Positions 56,035 to 64,000 of a stretch of 64,000 bases of DNA are shown here, piece after piece (position 1 is the stretch's first letter; every line of letters starts with the position of its first letter). The position numbers and the translations under genes were made by a program. The DNA is taken from positions 186,001 to 250,000 of the forward strand of contig NZ_QMFY01000007.1 of assembly GCF_003286915.1 (NCBI RefSeq). Reading direction: 5' to 3'. The notes under the pieces were generated by a model, which had not been told where the DNA came from, did no database searches, and was given only the letters and a program-made list of their open reading frames with translations. Source of the stretch: Pseudochryseolinea flava. GTDB taxonomy: Bacteria > Bacteroidota > Bacteroidia > Cytophagales > Cyclobacteriaceae.

Positions 56035-56607
56035 TTACGTATTGTACAACCGACTTAAAGTCTCCCTCGACACCCCTAGGTAAGCCGCTATTAAGTTTTT
56101 GGGAACTATATTATAGACATCCGGGTATAGTTTGAGAAATTCCTCGTATCGAAACTTTACATTATTATTCATAAAAGACAGCAGCCGCTTTTGACTTGCG
56201 ACATAGCCCCTATTTGTACGCCACCGAAAAAAATACTCCAGGTTATGAAAATCCCTACAGAGTTTTTCTCGATCGTCATTCGTGATAGAGAGGACGACAG
56301 CGTCAGTAACCGAATCGACGTTGATGGTTGCGCGGGTTCGTTCGTACAACGCGTGGTAGTCTGACGCCCACCAGGTAGGCATTGCAAATTGTAGGATGAA
56401 CATCTTCATGTCTTCATTGATGAAGAACGTTTTCAAACAGCCAGATACAACAAAATATTCCTCATCCGCCATATCTCCCGCTGTAACAACAGCTTGTCCT
56501 TTCTGAAATTGCCGCAGCTTGAATTGGGCAAAGCAGTGATCAAATTCTGCATCCGTTAACTGGGTAACTTTCGCGATGTGGCCCTTCAGCAAATTTTTCG
56601 CATCCAT
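56035..56607 (-). CDS. Crp/Fnr family transcriptional regulator
   Basis: The 190-residue regulator has an N-terminal cyclic-nucleotide-binding-type beta-barrel (FKLRQFQKGQAVVTAGDMAD, VVSGCLKTFFI). The phosphate-binding cassette is unlike the canonical RxE/GE-RSA form, reading MPTWWASDYHALYERTRATI. A dimer helix and a C-terminal helix-turn-helix (NLIAAYLGVSRETLSRL) follow. The absence of canonical cAMP-contact residues makes the ligand uncertain. ATG 56607 is used; a TTG two codons upstream is possible. It diverges from the adenylate cyclase gene and is upstream of the YceI-led operon on its own strand. Confidence 0.88.
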   Translation of the reverse strand: MDAKNLLKGHIAKVTQLTDAEFDHCFAQFKLRQFQKGQAVVTAGDMADEEYFVVSGCLKTFFINEDMKMFILQFAMPTWWASDYHALYERTRATINVDSVTDAVVLSITNDDREKLCRDFHNLEYFFRWRTNRGYVASQKRLLSFMNNNVKFRYEEFLKLYPDVYNIVPKNLIAAYLGVSRETLSRLYNT

Positions 56608-56787
56608 GCTCAAATAAATTGACTTTGAAAGGTACCCTTTTTCGGCCTGTATTCAACAATGTCCGAACGCTTGAAATCCTAAATCCAGTTCTGCGACACC
56701 ATACTGAATTTGACAACACATCAATTGATAAATGGCGTGTTCTATCTTATTATTGCTATCTTCCGACCTAACGTGAAGTTCCATGGT

Positions 56788-57852
56788 ATGCTGCGCAACA
56801 AGCTAAAAATATTCGCGATGATATTCTCTATATTGTTTTGGACTGTCTCCGCGTTCTATTTTGTGACAATCAGATATTTCGGCCTCGGAGAATTTGCGCC
56901 ACCAGATCTCGATTACGCCAACGTCGCTACTTATGCGGCATCTGTGGGTTTTTCTATCGGATTACTCTTCGGACTCGTACCGCTGACAAGCGCAGTTTGG
57001 TTCAAACGACGACAATCTTTCACGAGCGTCATTCTCATTGGAACGTGTTGTTACGTGGCTTTCTTTGCAGCGGTTATATTCATTGCAAGCGCCATCGGAA
57101 ATTCAATGAAATTCGCCTCTTCCTATCTTTTTTCACCAGACGGGTTGATCGTTATTTTCCACCTCACCACGTCTAGTGCGTTGTATCATTTCATCTTACA
57201 GATTAACAAGAAGTTTGGACCAGGTGTGCTTTCGGAATATACCATGGGAAAATACTTCGCCCCGAAAGAAGAAGTGCGCGCTTTCATGTTTTTGGATCTG
57301 AAGTCTTCCACACATCTAGCGGAGACGCTTGAACATGTCACATATAGCAAACTCATTCAGGATTGTTATGCAGAACTTACGGATCCGCTTATCGATCACT
57401 TCGCCCACGTCTATCAGTATGTCGGTGATGAGGTCGTCGTGTCATGGACCATGAACCAATCATTCAGTGCTAACCATTGCATCAATTTCTTCTATGCCTT
57501 TCAACAACGCTTAGAAGGAAAGAAAAAGTATTTCCTTAAACGATACGGCGTTTTCCCTGAATTTAAAGCTGGCACACATTGCGGAAAAGTGACTGTAGCA
57601 GAAGTCGGTGAAATCAAAACTGAAATTGCCTATCATGGTGATGTACTCAACACCGCATCCCGAATTCAAAGCCTATGTAATCAATTCGATAGAAAGTTAT
57701 TGATTTCAGAAACACTCTTAAACCATTTAGCGGAAACACACCACCGATCAATAGCATTTGTCGCAGAAGTCGCACTTCGCGGAAAGGAGTCGGCTACAAA
57801 AGTATTTGCAGCAGAACGATTAGACTCAACATCGAGCACGTCCCTACCCTAG
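56788..57852 (+). CDS. Membrane-bound class III adenylate/guanylate cyclase
   Basis: The 354-residue protein has four N-terminal membrane helices (about 9-29, 47-70, 79-102, 116-135) and a C-terminal class III cyclase domain. Its metal-binding residues are D170 (FMFLDLKSS) and D214 (YVGDEV). The substrate Lys is in EFKAGTH, and the Asp in HGDVLNTASR sits with Asn and Arg of the NTASR transition-state motif. The Lys/Asp pair points to ATP rather than GTP, so cAMP is the likely product. ATG 56788 is used; the frame opens with a TTG at 56710. It diverges from the Crp/Fnr gene, a suggestive pairing. Confidence 0.9.
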   Translation: MLRNKLKIFAMIFSILFWTVSAFYFVTIRYFGLGEFAPPDLDYANVATYAASVGFSIGLLFGLVPLTSAVWFKRRQSFTSVILIGTCCYVAFFAAVIFIASAIGNSMKFASSYLFSPDGLIVIFHLTTSSALYHFILQINKKFGPGVLSEYTMGKYFAPKEEVRAFMFLDLKSSTHLAETLEHVTYSKLIQDCYAELTDPLIDHFAHVYQYVGDEVVVSWTMNQSFSANHCINFFYAFQQRLEGKKKYFLKRYGVFPEFKAGTHCGKVTVAEVGEIKTEIAYHGDVLNTASRIQSLCNQFDRKLLISETLLNHLAETHHRSIAFVAEVALRGKESATKVFAAERLDSTSSTSLP

Positions 57853-58131
57853 TTAACGCGGCGCTGTTCCGCAAGTCGTGCATAAAGGCTATTACTAAAC
57901 ACATTTACTAGCCCAAGCCCAGAGTAAAAATAAGGTAATTTGAATATTCTTTTTTTTAAAACGGCAAGCGTCAGTAGCCACTCCGTTGTGCCGTAGTGCG
58001 TTCGAAGGCGTTAATGTTATTTCGTCTCCCGCGTTGGTTCAATCACACATTCGCAATGGGTGTTTTTATATTTCATGTTCTACATTTCTTGTGGCGCCGA
58101 AAAATAATTACCAACCTAAACTCAGAAAGAA

Positions 58132-59196
58132 ATGAACCTTAAAAATCAGGGCAGATTCATATTGAATCACAAAGTACTTCACTTTTTCCTCGCGATTCTA
58201 TTGCTCTCCACTGTGAGCTGCGAACGAGACGAAAGCGCGACACCGAAACCAACAACTGACAAACTTGAAAAATATTTGCAGTTCCTAGAAGAATCCGGAT
58301 TCCATCGGGAGCACATTACGTATGATGCCACAACAGAAGAATTCACGGTTGAGAAAGACATGATCTTATCAAAAACTCAAATTGATGAGTATCTCGCGGA
58401 AGGCCCAAGTGCAAGTGGAAAAATCAAGCAGCGTCGCTATACATACATTGTTAACGGATCGCGTGTGACAAACATCAAATATTATGTTGATGGAACAGTA
58501 CCGACCGATTGGAGAACGGCAATCAGTCAAGCGATTACCCAATGGAATAATGTGAATGGAACAGCGCTTTTCATTTCGCTGGTGAATACCAGCTCCGGCG
58601 CCGATGTCCGTGTAAACGCGATCACAGAGAATGGCGCCTCATGGATCGCTCGCGCCACACTTCCTTCTTCTGGCGGCGCACCTGGCAGCATCATGACCAT
58701 CAACACCTATTATAACACGCTTGATGCGGGCAGAAAACTTTTTGCAATGGCACACGAAATGGGACATAACTTCGGTCTGTTACACACGAATCAAACTGAT
58801 GGAGCCGTTATTCCAGGAACACCTGTTACCGATGCAAATTCTGTGATGAACTCTTATGTGTTACCCTGGAATGGGTTTACGCAGTATGATCAAGTTGCCG
58901 TACAAGTTTTGTATCCAAACAGCGGAGGTGGTTCGGTCACACTTCGTCAACATTGCGATTACTCAGGATGGACAGCAAACTTTGGTATAGGCAGTTATAA
59001 CCTCGCCGCACTACAAGCAGCCGGAGCCGTCAACAATGATGCGTCTTCAATTCGCGTTCCCGCGGGTTTACGTGTGACGTTTTACGAAAACGATAATCTT
59101 ACGGGTGCTACCCTAGTGCGTACTGCGGACGATAATTGTTTTGTTAATGAAGGATGGAATGACCGGGTGTCGTCACTACGGGTGGAGGCGAACTGA
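58132..59196 (+). CDS. Metzincin-type metalloprotease lipoprotein with beta/gamma-crystallin domain
   Basis: The 354-residue product has a signal peptide ending in a lipobox (LLSTVSC). A catalytic domain carries HEMGHNFGLLHTN (HExxHxxGxxH, zinc site with third His), typical of metzincins. A C-terminal Greek-key domain (about 270-354) starts VTLRQHCDYSGW and contains FYENDNLTGA. It is probably an outer-membrane-anchored protease. The C-terminal crystallin domain is similar in style to that of the T9SS metalloprotease at 14980-16833. A (GAAGTAA)7 repeat begins 4 nt after the stop, and a hairpin terminator follows. Confidence 0.9.
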   Translation: MNLKNQGRFILNHKVLHFFLAILLLSTVSCERDESATPKPTTDKLEKYLQFLEESGFHREHITYDATTEEFTVEKDMILSKTQIDEYLAEGPSASGKIKQRRYTYIVNGSRVTNIKYYVDGTVPTDWRTAISQAITQWNNVNGTALFISLVNTSSGADVRVNAITENGASWIARATLPSSGGAPGSIMTINTYYNTLDAGRKLFAMAHEMGHNFGLLHTNQTDGAVIPGTPVTDANSVMNSYVLPWNGFTQYDQVAVQVLYPNSGGGSVTLRQHCDYSGWTANFGIGSYNLAALQAAGAVNNDASSIRVPAGLRVTFYENDNLTGATLVRTADDNCFVNEGWNDRVSSLRVEAN

Positions 59197-59199
59197 GAA

Positions 59200-59248
59200 G
59201 AAGTAAGAAGTAAGAAGTAAGAAGTAAGAAGTAAGAAGTAAGAAGTAA
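59200..59248 (+). repeat. Tandem heptanucleotide repeat (GAAGTAA)7
   Basis: Seven perfect, contiguous copies of GAAGTAA lie immediately after the TGA of the metzincin lipoprotein gene. The array is outside the coding region, so copy-number change would not alter the reading frame. It is a simple slippage-prone tract and not a CRISPR (no spacers). Confidence 0.95.
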
Positions 59249-59254
59249 ACAAAC

Positions 59255-59291
59255 AAGAATGACTGTCTCATTGACTGAGGCAGTCATTCTT
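59255..59291. terminator. Bidirectional intrinsic terminator
   Basis: Arms AAGAATGACTG (59255-59265) and CAGTCATTCTT (59281-59291) pair perfectly. Five further pairs (one wobble) extend inward to a 5-nt loop, making a long stable hairpin. It is followed by T/A-rich sequence and separates the convergent metzincin and RibD/DHFR-like genes; the end of the latter overlaps it. Confidence 0.8.
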
Positions 59292-59839
59292 TATATCATT
59301 AATGGGTGATAGATCACTTGAACGACGCCGGATTTAAATACTTTCGTTTGTATCAATTTTAAGTTAAGGCGTTGCTGTAATTTTTCGAATAGCGGCTTCC
59401 CACTTCCTAACACGGTGGGATGAATGGATAATCTATAAACGTCGATCAAATCCTTGTCGACAAAAGTCTTGATCAAACTCGCGCCACCGTACAACCATAT
59501 ATCCTTTCCCGCTTTACTTTTCATTGTATTTACATATCCTGAAATATTATCACTCACGGTGATGGCATTTCTATCATTGAAACGTGCACGAGAAAATACG
59601 ACTTTTTCTTTTGCATGGACGGCACGCCACACAGCACGCGCTTCTTCACTTTCGTGAGCATCCGGCTGGTAGTTACCCCATGCTTCGTAGCTTACACGCC
59701 CATAAAAAATCGTATCTACAGTTGACAGGAACCCTTGAAAATCCATGTCATCGTCCATGATACACCAGTCGATTTCACCATTCGGACCTTCTATAAAACC
59801 GTCTAACGTGACGGCTAAATCTAAAACCACGTTTCTCAT
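59291..59839 (-). CDS. Dihydrofolate reductase / RibD C-terminal family protein
   Basis: The 182-residue protein starts MRNVVLDLAVTLDGFIEGPN and has TIFYGRVSYEAWGNY, then IWLYGGASLIKTFVDKDLID and a C-terminal LSIHPTVLGSGKPLF. This is the RibD_C/DHFR-like family of presumed NADPH-dependent reductases. The biological substrate is unknown. It is a paralogue of the 42.5-kb gene but clearly diverged. It heads nothing: the upstream neighbour on the same strand is a YfiT-like DinB gene, with a 60-nt gap. Confidence 0.88.
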   Translation of the reverse strand: MRNVVLDLAVTLDGFIEGPNGEIDWCIMDDDMDFQGFLSTVDTIFYGRVSYEAWGNYQPDAHESEEARAVWRAVHAKEKVVFSRARFNDRNAITVSDNISGYVNTMKSKAGKDIWLYGGASLIKTFVDKDLIDVYRLSIHPTVLGSGKPLFEKLQQRLNLKLIQTKVFKSGVVQVIYHPLMI

Positions 59840-59899
59840 GATGTATTGTAAACTTCAAGAAACAAAAATGTACGGCATGGATGTGCTCCCAGCGTTCAA

Positions 59900-60430
59900 T
59901 CAACGCAGGGCAATTTTTATGTGCTCAAGATGGTGACGCACATGCCACGCGGTCATCGCAATGGCCTGCTTTTGTGTGAGCATCATTTTCCGAACAGGAT
60001 GGTAGTACGCGATTTCCTGTTGTTCTTCAGTTAACGATCGCATTAACAGCACGAAACGTTTGGTGATGCTTTCGATCATATCCAATGCGTCGGGCACTGG
60101 CGATGTTAGCCCATCCGTTGTATGAGCCCATCCCGGAATGTTTACCAAAGTAATTTCCTTATAATCAGGTTCTGTCAAAGCTTTCTTCATTCTAAAGAAA
60201 TGAAGCATCTGCATGTCGGCGACATGGCTTACAAGCTGTTGTATATTCCACGCTCCTTCACGGTAAGTCTTTTGCAAGTCGTTAGGCGAAAGGTTCGATG
60301 TTAACGTTCTATACTTTGCAACAGTCGATTCGATTGTATCGATAAGGTCTGCTAACGCTTCTTTAGTAAGATTTGCGGGCGATTCGAATGTACCTATTGG
60401 AAATTTGAGTTGTTCAAGTGCGTCTGTCAT
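59900..60430 (-). CDS. YfiT/BstA-like DinB family protein
   Basis: The 176-residue metal-dependent four-helix protein has YPIGTFE-like start (FPIGTFESPANLT), a first His in LVSHVADMQMLHFF and the final motif AWHVRHHLEHI with two closely spaced metal His. This matches the YfiT/BstA group, first seen as a putative metal-dependent hydrolase and later as a thiol S-transferase in other bacteria. No signal peptide is present. The upstream neighbour on the same strand is the cupin gene, with a 77-nt gap. Confidence 0.88.
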   Translation of the reverse strand: MTDALEQLKFPIGTFESPANLTKEALADLIDTIESTVAKYRTLTSNLSPNDLQKTYREGAWNIQQLVSHVADMQMLHFFRMKKALTEPDYKEITLVNIPGWAHTTDGLTSPVPDALDMIESITKRFVLLMRSLTEEQQEIAYYHPVRKMMLTQKQAIAMTAWHVRHHLEHIKIALR

Positions 60431-60507
60431 ACGGTATTATGATTTCGACAAATATAGCGAATGCATAAACTTAAATCACGCGGAAAAAGTTTCAACGGAG
60501 ACCTACA

Positions 60508-60843
60508 TCAAATGAAATCCCTTCTTATGGGGTTAAAGCTATCAACCAATCTCGCTGTCTTGGAAAGCAACTGTATCGTATGCAACTTATTCGAGGGCAC
60601 GCTGAACATATCGCCAGCTTTCAATATTTGATCTGGTTCTCCTTCGCAAATAAAAATGATCTCCCCTTCTGCCAGGTAACAGGTTTGTTCATGCGGATGT
60701 GAATGCGGCGCATCTGGTTCATCCCAGGGACCATTGGTAAAATCAATAATCACTGTCATCAGGTCATTCAAATAGAGCAACTTCCTATTCACGCCTTCTT
60801 TTACTTGATGGGCAGGCGTTTCATTATATTTTAAAACAGGCAT
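60508..60843 (-). CDS. Small cupin-domain protein
   Basis: The 111-residue single-cupin protein has the metal-binding motif HSHPHEQTCYLAEGEIIF (H-x-H, then E) and a late motif NKLHTIQLL (third His). Such small cupins are often metal-dependent dioxygenases, isomerases or sensors. No substrate can be inferred. The gene lies 6 nt after the end of the large unknown gene (60850) and may be its operon partner. Confidence 0.87.
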   Translation of the reverse strand: MPVLKYNETPAHQVKEGVNRKLLYLNDLMTVIIDFTNGPWDEPDAPHSHPHEQTCYLAEGEIIFICEGEPDQILKAGDMFSVPSNKLHTIQLLSKTARLVDSFNPIRRDFI

Positions 60844-60849
60844 AAAAAA

Positions 60850-62760
60850 TTATTCAATTTTTGTTCTACTTCGTATTTCCTCTTTTCTAAGTCCCCAATA
60901 AGATAACAATTCTTCGGACGACATCATGTTCATCTTTTTCCACACCAATTTTGGATCGTAGTAGTAACCATCTCTAACCTCTTTCATGAACGAACTTGTT
61001 TCTCGCAAAAAATCTTTCAAGCGTTCAAATTTACTTTCAGCGAACTCGGTCGTCAACTTGTCAAATACATCTTCAGCGCACAGTTCATGCAAAATCAGGC
61101 TTTTCGTAAACTGCGTAATCGCTTCAACTTCATTGTGATTAAACAACGCAATCCGTCCCAACAATATGTACGGATAGCTCAAATAGCCCTCTGACTCCAA
61201 TTCAATTTTCTCCGCTAACAATTGCAAATCCGGCAACGTCGGCTTTTCAATGTTTCCTTTGAGGCCGTAACAATACTCCATAAATTGGGCATATCTGAGA
61301 TGTGCTGAACGGTTAACAGTGATTGTATTGATGTGCTTTTTACAAAGATCAATAGCGCGCATCATTGCTACATCGGCCATCACTGTTTCATTTCTCGTTA
61401 AATGTATTTCAGCAATCTGTTTCAACAATTCAACAATGCTGACAATTTCATTTGCACAGTCAACATCATTACTTATGATTCGTTCATATATTGTAATTGC
61501 TTTAGAAAGAAAATCAACACGCGCCAATCTCGTTCCGATCTCATGAAAGAATTGCGCGCATTCATAAAAATCTATTCGCGTTATGTTCTCAGGATTATAA
61601 TTCAAAGCATGTTCAGTCCAATGCAACGCAATTGAAGCTGGAAACCGATCACCAGACTTGCGCCATTCGAGTTGCTGCCTTAAATGTTCATACGCAAGTG
61701 CTAGCGGGTATGCGATCTTTGTGCCTAATTGATTCTCTAAAGTATACATTCGTTTTTCAGCATCGCGTTCAAGATCGGATTGAGCCGCTGTTATTTCCGA
61801 TTGTTCAAAATTCATGTAGATCAATTCCAGAAGTGATGACCAGGGCCCATCGATCGGCGAAAAAACAATCGCCTCATAAATTTCGTCTACAGCCTTTTTC
61901 CAATACTGAAAAGCATGGCTAGCATCTGCATCCACCATCCAACGATAAGACAGCGAAAGCAAACGATGAATTTCTATTTTCTCCGCTGGGCACGACACTA
62001 AATACTCACGAAATGCAGCGACTGTATCTTCTAAGATTGCTGCAGACGAAACTAGATTATTTTTACAAGCTTCTTCGAGCTGTATGTGTAACGCAAAACT
62101 ACGATGCTGCCATTTCCTTTCGCGCGTCAAAGCCTCAAGCTTATCGACCATTGGCAACAATAAGCTCACACCGACGGAAGTTAATTTCCCACAGGCGTGA
62201 TCATAGTTCATGTCCCAAAACAAACTGTCATAGCCATTAATAGCCAGGTCTTGCAATTCGAGTGTTGACAACGATCCGTTTTTCGTTTTTTCGAAGAGCT
62301 CATCGAGTCCATCCACGTCGTAGTTAGCCGCACAATTCATAATTTGCTCGTGGAAAATAGACATCTCGTAGGGCTCATCTAAAACACGATTTGTAACCGT
62401 CGTATGCCGCAGGTATTGCATTAAATTCTTTTCTGAATGAATCTGGAAATATGGATTGGCTACATAATAGTATTTAAAATACACATGCGTCTCAGTTTTA
62501 ACGCGTTGCTGTCGCGCAGCATGCACACGAGCCTGTAACGCGTCAACACTGCAGTATTCAAAATATTCGTCGGAATCTGTTGCTTTGTTCGTGTGTTCAA
62601 TCACAATAAAGGGGAAAACATCAATTTGAATCTGATGTACAGAAGCAAGTCGTCGCATTTCCTCAGAAAGTCCGGTGAGATAATCGACTATTTCGTGTTC
62701 CGTTGACGCGATTGCTACAATCCAGGTTTCCGATAACTGCTTAATTCGTGCTATATACAT
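60850..62760 (-). CDS. Large uncharacterised helical-repeat protein, 636 aa
   Basis: No family was recognised. The product is soluble, without signal peptide or membrane helix. The N-terminal part (about 1-140) looks alpha/beta, and the rest is long helical repeats with TPR-like spacing (e.g. residues 300-600 with repeated A-x3-Y-x3-A patterns). I use ATG 62760; a TTG nine codons upstream is possible. The small cupin gene begins 7 nt downstream. It diverges from katG across a 295-nt region. Confidence 0.75.
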   Translation of the reverse strand: MYIARIKQLSETWIVAIASTEHEIVDYLTGLSEEMRRLASVHQIQIDVFPFIVIEHTNKATDSDEYFEYCSVDALQARVHAARQQRVKTETHVYFKYYYVANPYFQIHSEKNLMQYLRHTTVTNRVLDEPYEMSIFHEQIMNCAANYDVDGLDELFEKTKNGSLSTLELQDLAINGYDSLFWDMNYDHACGKLTSVGVSLLLPMVDKLEALTRERKWQHRSFALHIQLEEACKNNLVSSAAILEDTVAAFREYLVSCPAEKIEIHRLLSLSYRWMVDADASHAFQYWKKAVDEIYEAIVFSPIDGPWSSLLELIYMNFEQSEITAAQSDLERDAEKRMYTLENQLGTKIAYPLALAYEHLRQQLEWRKSGDRFPASIALHWTEHALNYNPENITRIDFYECAQFFHEIGTRLARVDFLSKAITIYERIISNDVDCANEIVSIVELLKQIAEIHLTRNETVMADVAMMRAIDLCKKHINTITVNRSAHLRYAQFMEYCYGLKGNIEKPTLPDLQLLAEKIELESEGYLSYPYILLGRIALFNHNEVEAITQFTKSLILHELCAEDVFDKLTTEFAESKFERLKDFLRETSSFMKEVRDGYYYDPKLVWKKMNMMSSEELLSYWGLRKEEIRSRTKIE

Positions 62761-62897
62761 AAATGAACCTTTGGCCGCTTGAAGCAAGAATAAACCACAG
62801 ACTGCTCATTTCAAATGATTGACTGATTCGTAATGCTAAATATTTACAACGTGATGGTGCGCGTGTAGATATCGATAAAAGGATCAACAAGCCACAT

Positions 62898-62912
62898 ATA
62901 GACAAATCCTAT
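62898..62912. promoter_or_regulatory. ATAG-N7-CTAT element, possible OxyR-like half site
   Basis: ATAG-ACAAATC-CTAT matches the outer tetranucleotides of one OxyR-type dimer site. It is 144 nt before katG and 138 nt before the divergent unknown gene. The second half expected for a full tetramer site is absent. Confidence 0.35.
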
Positions 62913-62965
62913 ATCTCCATAAAAACCATCAATTTGATTTATCATGCTCATGGTCGTAACCTTGA

Positions 62966-64000
<1,035 letters not shown>

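Noticed and set aside
59200-59248. CRISPR array
   Set aside because: The repeats are contiguous 7-mers without spacers and no cas genes occur in the window.
62891-62930. Full tetrameric OxyR site
   Set aside because: Only the ATAG-N7-CTAT half is seen; the second ATAG-N7-CTAT at the required spacing is absent.

Overview
The window looks like a chromosomal segment of a free-living Bacteroidota bacterium, most likely a Cytophagales-type soil or aquatic organism. The evidence is: C-terminal type IX secretion (T9SS) sorting domains on two secreted proteins, several FtsX/MacB-type permeases carrying the N-terminal prefix domain seen in Cytophagales and paired with PadR regulators, a DUF2723 membrane glycosyltransferase, YceI and DinB/YfiT family proteins, and Bacteroidota-style -7 promoter elements (TAnnTTTG). 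No rRNA, tRNA, CRISPR array, integrase or transposase was seen. Both ends cut through genes: the left edge holds the last 29 codons of an unknown gene and the right edge truncates katG.

Layout. 1-4.7 kb is a tightly overlapping plus-strand cassette: unknown gene tail, an unknown 316-aa protein, a zincin-von Willebrand A protein, an unknown 190-aa protein and a PaaK-like adenylating enzyme. It resembles MoxR/vWA 'ternary' systems but with an adenylation enzyme added, and it is the most novel-looking unit here. 4.9-7.2 kb is a lone FtsX-type permease. 7.3-11.1 kb is a minus-strand cell-envelope operon (IPT/TIG-Kelch lipoprotein, outer-membrane barrel protein, beta-propeller). 11.3-14.9 kb is a phospholipid module (CDP-alcohol phosphotransferase, CdsA-like, PlsC-like) followed by a KgtP-like transporter. 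15.0-24.5 kb holds a secreted T9SS metalloprotease-like protein, an unknown gene, a pair of membrane proteins and a 1.4-kilo-residue secreted Ig-repeat protein.

24.6-50.0 kb is dominated by three PadR-permease modules and one further prefix-type permease without PadR. They are interspersed with a DUF2723 protein, a two-component system, a polysaccharide deacetylase, a TPR protein, an M28 peptidase, an ADP-ribosylglycohydrolase, an alpha/beta hydrolase, a RibD/DHFR-like reductase and a nitronate monooxygenase. Each PadR gene is preceded by a palindromic sequence that could be its operator.

50.2-60.8 kb contains greB, a lipoprotein, a DinB protein, and a probable electrophile/quinone-stress operon (YceI, tautomerase, SDR, NTF2-like, nitronate monooxygenase). 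That operon lies downstream of a Crp/Fnr-type regulator, and the regulator diverges from a membrane class III adenylate cyclase. Two near-identical GTGA-N6-TCAC sites sit in front of the operon, suggesting a local cyclic-nucleotide or Crp-type circuit. The SDR gene carries a one-base homopolymer expansion that scrambles its C-terminus. A metzincin lipoprotein with a crystallin domain follows, ending in a (GAAGTAA)7 tandem repeat, then small stress/detoxification genes, a large unknown protein and katG.
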